A stretch of 64,000 nt of DNA from RUG11237 sp050874665 (GCA_050874665.1 JBNMLC010000004.1:1-64000), one strand, 5' to 3'. Positions 26,347 to 35,419 are shown, numbered from the stretch's first letter. Numbers and translations are program-made. The notes: generated by a model from the letters alone, not told the origin.

Positions 26347-26756
26347 ACTCCTCCTATCGTCCCTAGAAGCAAAAACGGAACAAAAGGAAATGTCTTTTTT
26401 CTTCCTGCCTTTTTAACCATTAAGAGACTTCCCCCATATAACGCCGCCAGCAAAAACGATAGAAACAAAATTCCAATTCCGTCCATTACTCCCATCACTG
26501 CAAGTATACTTCCCATAATCCACACATCACCCATGCCAAGTGCCTCGTTACTGATTTTACTTACTCCCCCTAACATCATTGTAATGCAAATACATATAAA
26601 GAGCTCTTTTATAGATATTTGCTTTTCCTGTGCGGAACACCAAATTCCAATACCCGCTGCCAAAACCGGAAGCAAAATCCATACCTGTTGCTTCTTAATA
26701 TCCAGAAAACTTTCCACGCACAAAATAATGCATAATATCACTTTTGCTGCAACCAT
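26334..26756 (-). CDS. A24 family prepilin peptidase (short)
   Basis: 140 residues, with about four or five membrane segments. It has the two catalytic aspartates of the aspartic prepilin peptidase family: one in SFLDIKKQQV near residue 20 and one in the GxGD motif ALGMGDVW. It lacks the methylase domain, like TadV/CpaA. It is one of two such genes in this pilus operon (the other is 33534-34103). It overlaps the next TadE-like gene. Confidence 0.85.
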   Translation of the reverse strand: MVAAKVILCIILCVESFLDIKKQQVWILLPVLAAGIGIWCSAQEKQISIKELFICICITMMLGGVSKISNEALGMGDVWIMGSILAVMGVMDGIGILFLSFLLAALYGGSLLMVKKAGRKKTFPFVPFLLLGTIGGVWIV

Positions 26757-26781
26757 TACTTTTCCCCTCCTGCTTTAATTT

Positions 26782-27678
26782 TTATTCCTTGCCACACCTA
26801 CTGCATAATCTTCGATTATCTACTTCCTCTAATAAAATTCTCTCTATTGTACGCTTTAGACTTTTACATGCCAGTGTATTGTGATATCTTGTTCCATCTC
26901 TGGTAATGTATACATATCCAAAACATTCCTTCTTTTTACATCTGCTACAAGCCGTATATCGTTTTAAATAATTATTTTCCTGCTTTTTTAACTCTCCTTC
27001 GCTTATTTTTTGAATTGATAAATTCAAATAACTGCATTTTATACTTGTATGATAAACTGTTTGACCTGTTGTAATGTATACAATCTTTTCACTATTCATT
27101 TTCTGCAAACTTTTCCCCAAAAAAGCCCTGCTATAAACACTTTGTACACAAGGAGCAGTAATTCTTATTCCTAACAATTGCGGTAACTTTATTTTATAAT
27201 CCGCTTGCAAATAAATAATTTTATTGTCTTTTTGAATTTTTGATTTTCCAAAACGAAAGCCTGCCCAATTTCCTGACACAAATGAAACATCTGCATCACA
27301 GCCTTTCAGATTAGCAAGAAACAATCCCGACGCAGCTAAATTACTCTTTATATCCGCATAAGTTCCCATTTGTTCTGCAGTCACATTTAATGCATACTGG
27401 ATTTTTGACTGTAATTGCGTAATTCTAATTCCATAAAGCATTACCCAAAAAGCAAATATAAACACAGGAATCACCATTGCCGCCTCCACTGTAAGTGAAG
27501 CCCTTAAATATCTTCCAGAGAGTGTGTAAAATGTTCTTTTCTTATTTGTTCTGGTTCTGAGAGAAATACTGCTACTGAAAATGTTTTTATTTTTTTTGTT
27601 TTGTTTTTTGGTTCTGTGTTTATGTAATAACCCAAGATAAGAAAAGAACATGTTACACACCCCCTGACCTTTACCCAT
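26782..27678 (-). CDS. TadE-like pilus protein with duplicated cysteine-His motif
   Basis: 298 residues. The membrane helix at about 62-85 is preceded by the TadE-type motif RASLTVEAAMVIPVF. The C-terminal third holds two copies of one pattern: VYITTGQTVYHTSIKCSYL ... CSRCKK and VYITRDGTRYHNTLACKSL ... CSRCGK. Each has a YH, a Cys and a CxxC, enough to bind one metal ion or form disulfides outside the cell. The N-terminus before the helix is long and very basic, and the start is uncertain; the frame overlaps the upstream gene by 8 bp. Confidence 0.75.
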   Translation of the reverse strand: MGKGQGVCNMFFSYLGLLHKHRTKKQNKKNKNIFSSSISLRTRTNKKRTFYTLSGRYLRASLTVEAAMVIPVFIFAFWVMLYGIRITQLQSKIQYALNVTAEQMGTYADIKSNLAASGLFLANLKGCDADVSFVSGNWAGFRFGKSKIQKDNKIIYLQADYKIKLPQLLGIRITAPCVQSVYSRAFLGKSLQKMNSEKIVYITTGQTVYHTSIKCSYLNLSIQKISEGELKKQENNYLKRYTACSRCKKKECFGYVYITRDGTRYHNTLACKSLKRTIERILLEEVDNRRLCSRCGKE

Positions 27679-29071
27679 ATTTTATTGCTTTTAAAACAAC
27701 TATTTCTCTGCCACTCCGACTGACCGCCAGTACTTTTCCCTCCATATATGCTACGCATAAATCCATTCGAAATGAAGCGACATTTGTTACACTCTGTATT
27801 CTCTTTTCTATTAAATCCGTACTTCTATAACACTTGCTCTCTGTGGAAGATGCCGTTAACAATATCCACAAATATTCCTCATAAGAAAGTCCCCTTTCAT
27901 CATCCTTTGACTTACCTTTTACAATTTGGGATATATTTGCAAGTTCCGAAAGCTCTAGTTTCCAATTTTCTTTAGTTTTTTCAAAATTTACCTTTCCACC
28001 AGTAAGCAAAATTCTCACTTCTAACAAACTCTCTCCATATGCCCATACTGCCAGAATGGCAAATTTCATGGCCGTAATGAGCGGCATTATTCCCGTATAT
28101 CCCACCAATGCAGTCGCAAGAGCTTCTGCTTCTGCAAGCTTTACTTTATCTGTTAAAAGGTATGCAAAATTGATTCCCTCTCGTATCCATAAAATTTTTT
28201 CTAATACTCCGGTAAGGTTTTCCTTATCGCCCCCCTTCCCCGCAATCATATATTCTATCTCGTATTTTAAACCTGAAACGCCATCTTTTTTCTTTTCATT
28301 TCCAAAACTTGAAAACTGATCTTTAATATATAAATCAAAAACCGTTTTTTCTAAAACAGATACATTTTCTTTTTCCTGAACGTTCCCCTTTTGCAATGTA
28401 CGCTTTTGCAATGTTGTGTTTAGGTCTATAGAATTCGAAGAAATATCCAAATCGCCTGCCACAATTGCAAGCAATCCATTTGCTTTTAATGCATTAATCA
28501 CTTCCACGGGATTTACAACCTTTTCAGCCTTTTCTTTTTCCTCTTTGTCCACTTCGATGTCTTGCGGAATTTCTAAGTCTGCAGGCTCTACTTGATTTTC
28601 TTCTATGGTTTTTCTTGATTTTTCTGCTTCTTTGTATTTTTTAGACTGTTCTAGTGCTTTTTCTATAGTTTCCGCAGCTATTCTTTCTTGGTATGCTTTT
28701 ATTGCTTCTTTCAGAAAAACCGTTCCATTATCATCTGTAGCAAGCATAACCTTTGTTATTTCTGTATCAATCAGTTGCATTTGCAACATTCCACTCTGCT
28801 CTTGTATATTTTTATACATATAATAGTCCAGACGCGATGCAATAGTTTCATTCGAATTATCTACAAAGAACACCCCATACTGTTCCACCAGTTCTGTACA
28901 ATACTCACTTAACACTGCGTTAAGTGAAATATCCATAGCAGAAAATACTTTCATTCTGTCTGCCTGAAACATAGCCTCTTGCATCACTTGTGCCATAATG
29001 GATATCAAGATTAATAAAATTAATGATAAATATACAGTAATGCTCGCTTTCTTTGTCTGCCTATCCTTCAT
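27671..29071 (-). CDS. Tad locus membrane-anchored protein (DUF5702-like)
   Basis: 466 residues from the ATG at 29071. It has one N-terminal membrane segment (about 9-30, KKASITVYLSLILLILIS), then a large predicted extracellular region with a Lys/Glu-rich helical stretch (about 130-190). This is the layout of the DUF5702 proteins found in Clostridial Tad operons, whose role is unknown, though the TadG-like position suggests a pilus base or surface component. The start lies one base after the stop of the small Flp pilin gene, so its translation is probably coupled to the pilin's; no separate ribosome site is seen. Confidence 0.75.
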   Translation of the reverse strand: MKDRQTKKASITVYLSLILLILISIMAQVMQEAMFQADRMKVFSAMDISLNAVLSEYCTELVEQYGVFFVDNSNETIASRLDYYMYKNIQEQSGMLQMQLIDTEITKVMLATDDNGTVFLKEAIKAYQERIAAETIEKALEQSKKYKEAEKSRKTIEENQVEPADLEIPQDIEVDKEEKEKAEKVVNPVEVINALKANGLLAIVAGDLDISSNSIDLNTTLQKRTLQKGNVQEKENVSVLEKTVFDLYIKDQFSSFGNEKKKDGVSGLKYEIEYMIAGKGGDKENLTGVLEKILWIREGINFAYLLTDKVKLAEAEALATALVGYTGIMPLITAMKFAILAVWAYGESLLEVRILLTGGKVNFEKTKENWKLELSELANISQIVKGKSKDDERGLSYEEYLWILLTASSTESKCYRSTDLIEKRIQSVTNVASFRMDLCVAYMEGKVLAVSRSGREIVVLKAIKYG

Positions 29072-29072
29072 G

Positions 29073-29246
29073 TTATCGCAGCACTTTATTACTTTTGGTT
29101 GTAATGTTGCTGAAAATTCTTGTAACCAATGCACTGATCTGCTCTTTAAACACAATTACAAGCCCTATCAAAACTACCAAAATTAAAATTATTTCAACTA
29201 CACCAATGCCATCTTCTTCTTTGAAAAAATTTTTAATGCTATTCAT
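29073..29246 (-). CDS. Flp-type (type IVb) pilin
   Basis: 57 residues. A basic, short leader (MNSIKNFFKEEDGIG) is followed by the pilin core VVEIILILVVLIGLVIVF, with Glu at position 5 after the probable cut at the Gly, as in Flp1 pilins, and a short amphipathic tail. AGGAGG lies 8 nt before the ATG. It is the main pilus subunit candidate and the only gene of pilin size in the Tad operon. It lies between the TadC-like gene and the DUF5702-like gene. Confidence 0.85.
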   Translation of the reverse strand: MNSIKNFFKEEDGIGVVEIILILVVLIGLVIVFKEQISALVTRIFSNITTKSNKVLR

Positions 29247-29270
29247 AATAAATACCTCCTGTTATTTTCA

Positions 29271-30593
29271 TTAAATTGTAAAAGATAAGAATGCAGGTAC
29301 CATAATTACAGCCAGAGTAATTATCAGTAAAATTCCCATCGGGAGTAAAAGTTTTGTTCCTGCCTTTTCTCCCACTTCTTTTGCATTTCTCTTACGTCTG
29401 TCAAATGCTTCTTTTGTTTCCTGCTGCAGGTTATCTAAAAAGCTTCGAGAGCCTTTTTCCAACTGCTGCACCAATATAGCTGAGAGTTTTTTATACTCAT
29501 TAAGTCCTATTCTCTCTCCTAAATTTTTATATGCCCCATGTTCACTGATGCCATGCTGCATTTCACGATACATCACCAGCAGCTCTTCATACCCCCATTT
29601 TATTACCGCTTTTTTCCCCGCTTTTAACTTTATTTTTTCATAATCATCTACTATTTTTCCAATCGCCTTCTTACTGGTCATTCCCGACTGAATATAAAGG
29701 CTGAGCCTGCTAACAATTTCTGGATACTCTCCTAACAACGCTTCCTCTTTTTTTCCTTTTTGCTTTTCCTCCTCCTTCAAAGTTCCCCACATAAGGACTA
29801 CTGCTGCAACCGGAATTGCCAGAAAATACTCCCACGGACGTCTGCGATTTCTCTCTTCAAAAATGATACTGCTTCCCACAATCTGTTTTGGTAAAAGATA
29901 CTCATTTTGTGATTCCGACTGTTCCTGTAGTGCTTTTAATTTCTGCTCCACCGCCCGCTGCCACCACTTACTGTCTTTCTTGTCCGGCATTACCACACAC
30001 ACCGGAAAACTATATACCTTTTCATATTCTCCCAACGTAAGCAACGCTGTAATCATAACAATTTTTCCTTCCGTTTTTGCATACGCACTAAAAACCTCAC
30101 CATAGGAATTGATATATTCTTCCTCATCTGTACTCCAGGATATATCCACTGGTATTCCCTCTATACATTCTACAAAATTCAAATCTGTGCTTACTTTCTC
30201 CAGACTTTGGTTACTTCCCAAAATTTCTGTTTCCAGCCTTTCCTCTACCTGGCGAAATAATTTTTCTGCCTCCTCTTTTTCATACTTTTTTTGTGGAACA
30301 ACAATGTCAGTATTTCCTGTCACTTTTCCATGAGCTGTTTCATAATACAGTTCATATTTCTTTTCTACATCTCCTTTTTTAATGCTTCCGTTTTGTATTA
30401 AACTTTCCGGCGGCTGATACCCTCCTATCAAAATACACACCAAAACACTGACAAAACCAATACAACAAATAATTTTTATTATCTGCATATATGCCTCTTG
30501 CATCATAACAGACTCATCTCTAAACACACCGGCTCTTCGTTTTGCTTGTACCAATCTTTGGAAAAATTTGCTGTTGTATATTATTTTCTTCAT
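29271..30593 (-). CDS. TadC-like inner-membrane pilus protein with outer domain
   Basis: 440 residues from the ATG at 30593, with GAGGTG before it and 2 bp after the tadB-like stop. The last 170 residues are a T2SSF-type domain (LSLYIQSGMTSKKAIGKIVDDY ... LEKGSRSFLDNLQQE) ending in a membrane helix. Ahead of it are two more membrane segments (about 38-58 and 255-272) that enclose a region of roughly 190 residues, probably extracytoplasmic, which ordinary TadC proteins lack. It pairs with the TadB-like protein as the pilus platform. Confidence 0.8.
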   Translation of the reverse strand: MKKIIYNSKFFQRLVQAKRRAGVFRDESVMMQEAYMQIIKIICCIGFVSVLVCILIGGYQPPESLIQNGSIKKGDVEKKYELYYETAHGKVTGNTDIVVPQKKYEKEEAEKLFRQVEERLETEILGSNQSLEKVSTDLNFVECIEGIPVDISWSTDEEEYINSYGEVFSAYAKTEGKIVMITALLTLGEYEKVYSFPVCVVMPDKKDSKWWQRAVEQKLKALQEQSESQNEYLLPKQIVGSSIIFEERNRRRPWEYFLAIPVAAVVLMWGTLKEEEKQKGKKEEALLGEYPEIVSRLSLYIQSGMTSKKAIGKIVDDYEKIKLKAGKKAVIKWGYEELLVMYREMQHGISEHGAYKNLGERIGLNEYKKLSAILVQQLEKGSRSFLDNLQQETKEAFDRRKRNAKEVGEKAGTKLLLPMGILLIITLAVIMVPAFLSFTI

Positions 30594-30595
30594 AG

Positions 30596-31399
30596 CTACA
30601 CCTCGATTCGTGTAATATATTCTCCAAAGCATACTGCCAATACATATGCCACAAGACAAACACTCATGATGATTACCCCTGCTATATTGTGATACATTAC
30701 ATCAAAAAATCCTTTTGAAGTAGCGCTGATATATACCATAACCCCCACCGGAACCAGACTCATGATTTTCTGTTCATATTTCTTCCCAGATAACATGATT
30801 TGTATTTCCTTTTGAACCTCTATCTTTTCTTTTATCATTGTGATGCTTCGTTTCATAATCGCTGCCATATCACCTCCACCTCTTTTTGCTTGTGCAAATA
30901 CTACCGCAAAGTCGGAAATATCTTCATTGTCACTTCGATTTGCCAAATCCAGTAATAATTCTTCTATTTTTACATTTAACTTCAAGCTCTGCCGAATTAC
31001 ATTAAGTTCTCTGACCATATCTGAAAACTCTCCGAACCTTTCTTTCATGGAAAAATAACTTTCCACAAAGCTGTTCTCCACAGAATATCCTGCTTCCATA
31101 CACTCACCAATCAGTATCAAAGCTTCCTTAAACTGCTGTTGCAACAGTTCTAATCTCTTTTCCCTAAGTTTCCGTCCTTCCATTTGAAAGTAAAGAATTA
31201 AAAAAGGACTAAGGAATATGATTGCTACCCACGAATGATAGAACAAATATCCTATGATACTCAAAATCATCACACCTTTTAAAAGCACCAGCAAAAAGTC
31301 TGCTCCACTATAATGATAAACTTTATAGTTTATTCTTTTTAGGCAAGCCCCGTGTTGATTAACTTTTGTATATTTTTTAATTCTCCTTTTTTGTTCCAC
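30596..31399 (-). CDS. TadB-like pilus platform protein
   Basis: 267 residues with two membrane segments near the N-terminus (about 33-70), a T2SSF domain (LIGECMEAGYSVENSFVES ... FAQAKRGGGDMAAIMKRS) and two at the C-terminus. It forms the membrane platform of the Flp pilus with the TadC-like protein. I keep a GTG start at 31399, which overlaps the end of cpaF by 61 bp; no strong ribosome site marks it, and a later start near residue 20 is possible. Confidence 0.82.
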   Translation of the reverse strand: MEQKRRIKKYTKVNQHGACLKRINYKVYHYSGADFLLVLLKGVMILSIIGYLFYHSWVAIIFLSPFLILYFQMEGRKLREKRLELLQQQFKEALILIGECMEAGYSVENSFVESYFSMKERFGEFSDMVRELNVIRQSLKLNVKIEELLLDLANRSDNEDISDFAVVFAQAKRGGGDMAAIMKRSITMIKEKIEVQKEIQIMLSGKKYEQKIMSLVPVGVMVYISATSKGFFDVMYHNIAGVIIMSVCLVAYVLAVCFGEYITRIEV

Positions 31400-32547
31400 G
31401 TTCCGCTTATTCCTCCCTTTTTGCTTTCTTGTGCCTCTTCATATTTATATAAGCAATTCAGTTTAATTTCACCTTTTTCATAACCTAAAACTTCTGTGAT
31501 TTCGAGTACTTTTCTACTTTTATCCTTCAACCTTCCTAAATGTACAAAGATATCAATGGCTGATGCGATTTGTTTGTCGATAGCCACAATCGGAATATCC
31601 ATACCCATTAAAACCATCGTTTCTAACCTGCTCAACATATCTCTGGCACTATTTCCATGACCTGTACTTAAACTTCCATCGTGTCCCGTATTCATTGCAC
31701 TAAGCAAATCTATGCATTCTGCCCCTCTGACTTCACCAATTACTATGCGATCAGGCCTTTGCCTTAAAGAAGCCTTAATTAAATCTCTTATTGTAACAGG
31801 AATACACCCTTCTACATTAGCATTTCTGGTTTCTAAGCGAACCAGATTGGGGAGTCCCTGTACTTTTAATTCTGCACTGTCTTCAATTGTAATAATTCTT
31901 TCATCTGAGGGAATATATGCAGTTAACGCATTTAGAAAAGTGGTTTTTCCAGAACCAGTACCACCACTGATAAATATATTATATTTTGCCATTACTAATT
32001 TACCAAGAAACTCCGCCATTTCTCGTGTTATTGAATTTAATTCCACCAGTTTGTCCATCGTAATTGCTGTATCTGCAAATCTGCGTATAGTTAAAATGGG
32101 TCCATTTAGTGCTACTGGCGGCAGTATTACATTTACTCTTGCCCCATTTTCTAACCTTGCATCTACAATTGGTGAGGACTCATTTACTACACGGTTACAC
32201 TCTGCTACAATCTGTTGGATTACATCTGAAAGTTTTTCTCTAGAATTAAAATTTTGTTCCCAACGTTCCATCTTTCCATTTCGTTCAATGAAAATATGCT
32301 CTATGCCATTCACCATAATTTCGGTAATCGAATCATCTTCTATTAATTCCTGTAAGATACCAAGTTTTCTGATATCAAAGAAAAGCTCTTTCGACAAGCG
32401 GTATCTTTCATCAATGGATATATAATTTTCTTTGCTGCATCGGATAATGTTTTCATCAATTAATTTTCTAATTTCATCATCAGCTATTTCTCTGGATAAA
32501 TCAATTTCATCCATTATGGTATCTTTGATTCTGTTTTTATATTCCAC
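31339..32547 (-). CDS. cpaF: CpaF/TadA-type secretion ATPase
   Basis: 402 residues, cytoplasmic. It is the motor for pilus assembly. Walker A is ISGGTGSGKTTFLNAL (about 190-205), an Asp box lies in TIEDSAEL, Walker B is in RIVIGEVRGAECIDLL, and the His box is GSLSTGHGNSARD. The N-terminal domain with ILQELIEDDSITEIMVNG is typical of the TadA/CpaF branch. It overlaps the cpaE-like gene by 34 bp and the tadB-like gene by 61 bp. Confidence 0.93.
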   Translation of the reverse strand: MEYKNRIKDTIMDEIDLSREIADDEIRKLIDENIIRCSKENYISIDERYRLSKELFFDIRKLGILQELIEDDSITEIMVNGIEHIFIERNGKMERWEQNFNSREKLSDVIQQIVAECNRVVNESSPIVDARLENGARVNVILPPVALNGPILTIRRFADTAITMDKLVELNSITREMAEFLGKLVMAKYNIFISGGTGSGKTTFLNALTAYIPSDERIITIEDSAELKVQGLPNLVRLETRNANVEGCIPVTIRDLIKASLRQRPDRIVIGEVRGAECIDLLSAMNTGHDGSLSTGHGNSARDMLSRLETMVLMGMDIPIVAIDKQIASAIDIFVHLGRLKDKSRKVLEITEVLGYEKGEIKLNCLYKYEEAQESKKGGISGTWNKKGELKNIQKLINTGLA

Positions 32548-33533
32548 AATCCCTCCTCCTCTAACAGCTCTGCCACATATGTACCGACACTACCGTAATA
32601 TAACCCTTCTATTGATTCACATTCCATTTGTTCTGTAAAATTTAATTTACACTGTTTGATTTTCTTTTCCATTTCCGCATATTCAGAAATTCTTAAAAAT
32701 TGGAAAAATTCCTGTAGCTTTGCCTGTGAAACAGAGTCTGCCAATACCGGTATATAAAGTTTTTCCAAATTAGCCAATGCTGAAAGCATGCTCTTTATCT
32801 GTCTTCCAAAGTCCACTATCATCACATCATAGGTATCACTTTTTACAATTTCTTGCAACAAACTGTTTACCTCTTCTCCAAGTTCCTGAATATCCGGTGC
32901 CAGCTTTACCGGAGGTATGATTCTAAGGCAATTGATTTCCACCAACATGCCATTAATATATGTTGCAAGTTCTGCTTTTCCTTGTTTGATATAATATATT
33001 AAATCAGAAATATCCAGACCATTGTATTCACCTATAATACGTTGAAAACCGGGCCATTCCTCGAGATTTACATACACCACTTTATAATGTTGTGCCAATT
33101 GCTGCCCCAGTACCAAAGCAAACGTAGTTTTTCCACATCTTCCCAACGGAGAATACACACCTAGTATTTTTGTGTCATTCAGAATGCCTGTCCTATATAT
33201 TCTTTGAGATAAACAACAAGTTTGCAAAAATTCTTTCATAATATGTTCTGCCGACTGATATTTATAAATCACTTTTTCATCTGGCTCTTCTACCTGCTCT
33301 CCCTCAGTAAAATATATTGCCTGCTTTATTTGCAGTCTTTTCCATTCCTCTCCATAAATACACTTGCTTCCAAGATATACGTCTATTTCTTTTTTCTTTT
33401 TCTCTGCAAAAGAAAGCAGTGCTTCTTTTGTATGAAAAGAACAGATCTCAAAACTCCTTCCCAACTTTTCCTGAAAATACGAGGTAATACCATATAAAAA
33501 ATCTTCTTCTCTATCTAAAATAACAAGTAACAA
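32514..33533 (-). CDS. CpaE/TadZ-like MinD-family localisation ATPase
   Basis: 339 residues. The N-terminal part (about 1-120) resembles the receiver-like domain of TadZ, and the rest is a MinD/ParA fold. Walker A reads SPLGRCGKTTFAL, so the signature lysine of the KGGxGKT loop is missing, as in many TadZ proteins, and ATP-dependent dimer switching may be altered. TadZ proteins place the pilus machine in the cell. The stop codon of the peptidase gene abuts its start (33533/33534). Confidence 0.82.
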   Translation of the reverse strand: MLLVILDREEDFLYGITSYFQEKLGRSFEICSFHTKEALLSFAEKKKKEIDVYLGSKCIYGEEWKRLQIKQAIYFTEGEQVEEPDEKVIYKYQSAEHIMKEFLQTCCLSQRIYRTGILNDTKILGVYSPLGRCGKTTFALVLGQQLAQHYKVVYVNLEEWPGFQRIIGEYNGLDISDLIYYIKQGKAELATYINGMLVEINCLRIIPPVKLAPDIQELGEEVNSLLQEIVKSDTYDVMIVDFGRQIKSMLSALANLEKLYIPVLADSVSQAKLQEFFQFLRISEYAEMEKKIKQCKLNFTEQMECESIEGLYYGSVGTYVAELLEEEGLWNIKTESKIP

Positions 33534-34103
33534 TCAATACACTCCTCCTAAATGCAATACAAAACTAAGCCCTATTGGTAACGCAAATGCAATGGTGTCT
33601 TCATACCCCTGCTTTTTCGTATAATACTTTTTACACCCCGGTGTACGCATTACCATTACAACATATTCTTTCAAGTATCGGAATCTTCTATGCACACTTT
33701 TTCTTTTAAGCATTTTTGCCAATGACCAGATACTCCCCAGCACACACGCATAAAATATCATATAGATTACTTGTATTTCATTTAATAATACAGAAAACAT
33801 ACAGAAATACTTTACATCACCTGCCCCTATCATTCCTAAGACATACACAGGAAACAACAAGAAAAACGGTATTACCATACTTATCAATGCTTTCACACAC
33901 CCGGCAGTCCCAGTGCTGCAAAATTGTATCACAAAAGCTGTCACAATACCTGCTATAATCCAAGTATTTGGAATTTTATGTTCTTTTACATCATATCCCG
34001 CAATTACTACAGCAATACTGCCAAAAATTATATAGATTTCATTCTCCAACGCATCCCTTCTTTCTTCTTTTATTTTCCTATCTGGTATTTTTGTTTGATT
34101 CAA
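33534..34103 (-). CDS. A24 family prepilin peptidase (long)
   Basis: Up to 189 residues with about six membrane segments. Catalytic aspartates are in AGYDVKEHKIPN and in the GxGD motif GMIGAGDVKYF, so it should process the Flp pilin and TadE-like pseudopilins. The first 18 residues are charged and unlike the family; a TTG at 34049 with AAGAAGGG before it gives a start that fits the family better. It is the first gene of the Tad operon. Confidence 0.85.
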   Translation of the reverse strand: MNQTKIPDRKIKEERRDALENEIYIIFGSIAVVIAGYDVKEHKIPNTWIIAGIVTAFVIQFCSTGTAGCVKALISMVIPFFLLFPVYVLGMIGAGDVKYFCMFSVLLNEIQVIYMIFYACVLGSIWSLAKMLKRKSVHRRFRYLKEYVVMVMRTPGCKKYYTKKQGYEDTIAFALPIGLSFVLHLGGVY

Positions 34104-34145
34104 ACAGATTGTCTAGATTTACAATATGATTTGGAATGTATCTAA

Positions 34146-34174
34146 AGTATATTACATGTTTTTTCATTTGTCTA
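34146..34174 (-). promoter_or_regulatory. promoter of the Tad pilus operon
   Basis: On the minus strand, TAGACA (34174-34169), 17 bp, TATACT (34151-34146), close to sigma-A consensus and 43 bp before the first gene of the operon. The rest of the 34104-34277 gap shows nothing else. Confidence 0.6.
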
Positions 34175-34277
34175 TTGCTTTTTTACCTTTCTCCCTTTTT
34201 CACAGAAACCGTTTGCTTTTTTATTATATTTTACTATAGAATTTTGTTCGCCTTGTTCAATAGTACTAAATTTCATT

Positions 34278-34550
34278 CTATAAAAGTTTATAAAATACCA
34301 TACCATAAAGCAGAAGAAATCCCGGAAGTCCCAACGTTCCCAGCGTTAGTAACGTAACCATATTGATTCCGATGCCAAACTCCATCCCCTGAGACAATAA
34401 AATGCTGTTTACAAAGCATACACCAATTGTCCCCATCATCATACGCAAAACCATATTAATTAAAAACTCAATTTTACTTTTAAACAAAATGATTACTAAA
34501 ACAACGCCACACATAAATATCAAAAATAATATACCCGTTTCCCGATCCAT
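34278..34550 (-). CDS. bofA: BofA family protein (pro-sigma-K processing inhibitor-like)
   Basis: 90 residues from the ATG at 34550, which has GGAGG 6 nt upstream inside the longer frame. There are two or three membrane segments, and the C-terminus has the family hallmark GINMVTLLTLGTLGLPGFLLLYG. In Bacillus, BofA holds back the protease that activates sigma-K in the mother cell; many Clostridia keep it as a sporulation-linked membrane protein. The neighbouring DUF2508 gene is the usual partner, here placed divergently. This supports a spore-forming lineage. Confidence 0.88.
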   Translation of the reverse strand: MDRETGILFLIFMCGVVLVIILFKSKIEFLINMVLRMMMGTIGVCFVNSILLSQGMEFGIGINMVTLLTLGTLGLPGFLLLYGMVFYKLL

Positions 34551-34647
34551 TGAAACCTCCATGTTTTTTCAAATTCATATTTTATTTGTATAAAATTGGA
34601 TATACATGCTTATACTTTAATATATGTCTTAGAAAGTGGTGATATGA

Positions 34648-34869
34648 ATGTTTCGAAAAAACAAAGAAAAAAGTAAGCAAAACAAACAGTATATGGACGT
34701 AATAAGAGATATTGCTCTGACGAAATCTGCTTTAGATACTGCCTACTCAAATTTTGAAAATGTTATTAACCCCGACTTGATTGACTGCTATATCTACGAG
34801 GTAAATTCTGTGCAAAAAAGATACAAATTTCTCCTAGAACTGGTGCGACAAATGGAAAATGAAAATTAA
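34648..34869 (+). CDS. DUF2508 (YaaL-like) family protein
   Basis: 73 residues, soluble and helical (IALTKSALDTAYSNFENVINPDLIDCYIYEVNSVQKRYKFLL is the family core; key residues are Tyr-Phe-Asn and DLIDCYIYE). YaaL/DUF2508 proteins are usually encoded next to bofA and recR in Firmicutes; their function is unknown. The gene ends at a strong hairpin shared with the converging FliS gene. recR is not in the window. Confidence 0.85.
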   Translation: MFRKNKEKSKQNKQYMDVIRDIALTKSALDTAYSNFENVINPDLIDCYIYEVNSVQKRYKFLLELVRQMENEN

Positions 34870-34919
34870 ACTCAAAAAAGCATTTAAAAACACAATGTTT
34901 CTAAATGCTTTTTTGAGTT
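34868..34919. terminator. bidirectional terminator
   Basis: A long A/T-rich stem, AACTCAAAAAAGCATTTA against TAAATGCTTTTTTGAGTT, works on both strands between DUF2508 and fliS. Confidence 0.9.
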
Positions 34920-34924
34920 CTACA

Positions 34925-35401
34925 TTATACAAAAAATCCTCTTGAACTTCCTTCATCTGAAATATTTTCATTTAAGCTGTTTTTTCCATAAGTAAGTCCT
35001 GCATAAATTTCCTGGGCATTGCCCATTAATACCGGCGAAGTGTCCTGCCTTGCTACCTCACAAAAGCTTTCTTTCAATCCTCTGATAACACTCTCTGCAG
35101 AACTAATCAGCTCTTCCTCCGGCTTTATGATTACTCTTGCAAGTGTTCTGTTTACATATAGATATAGTCTGGCAAGCTGCGAAGAAATTTCATACTGCTT
35201 ATCTAAAGCTGAAATCAGTTCTTTTACACATTCCTGTGCTTTTTTTACTTCTTCACAAAATTCTTCTTTTTTCCCATTCTTTAAAAGAGCTTTTCCCTCT
35301 TCTAAATAGGTCAGTATCATATCGTATAAAATAACTACTAATTCACTTCTGTTGGCATTTGTAATCCTTACTGTAAATTCCTGCTTTTTTTCTCTATTCA
35401 T
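34925..35401 (-). CDS. fliS: flagellar export chaperone FliS
   Basis: 158 residues, a little longer than the usual 125-135. The N-terminal family motif ITNANRSELVVILYDMIL and the four-helix layout are clear. FliS binds the C-terminus of flagellin in the cytoplasm and keeps it from polymerising before export. It lies 18 bp downstream of the flagellin gene on the same strand, so chaperone and substrate are made together. No fliD is next to it. Confidence 0.85.
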   Translation of the reverse strand: MNREKKQEFTVRITNANRSELVVILYDMILTYLEEGKALLKNGKKEEFCEEVKKAQECVKELISALDKQYEISSQLARLYLYVNRTLARVIIKPEEELISSAESVIRGLKESFCEVARQDTSPVLMGNAQEIYAGLTYGKNSLNENISDEGSSRGFFV

Positions 35402-35419
35402 ATTGGTTCTCGCTTATCA

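Noticed and set aside
31712..32425. Plus-strand frame of 237 codons inside the pilus ATPase gene
   Set aside because: It is antisense to cpaF, whose motifs are complete; codon composition is that of a shadow frame and there is no ribosome site.
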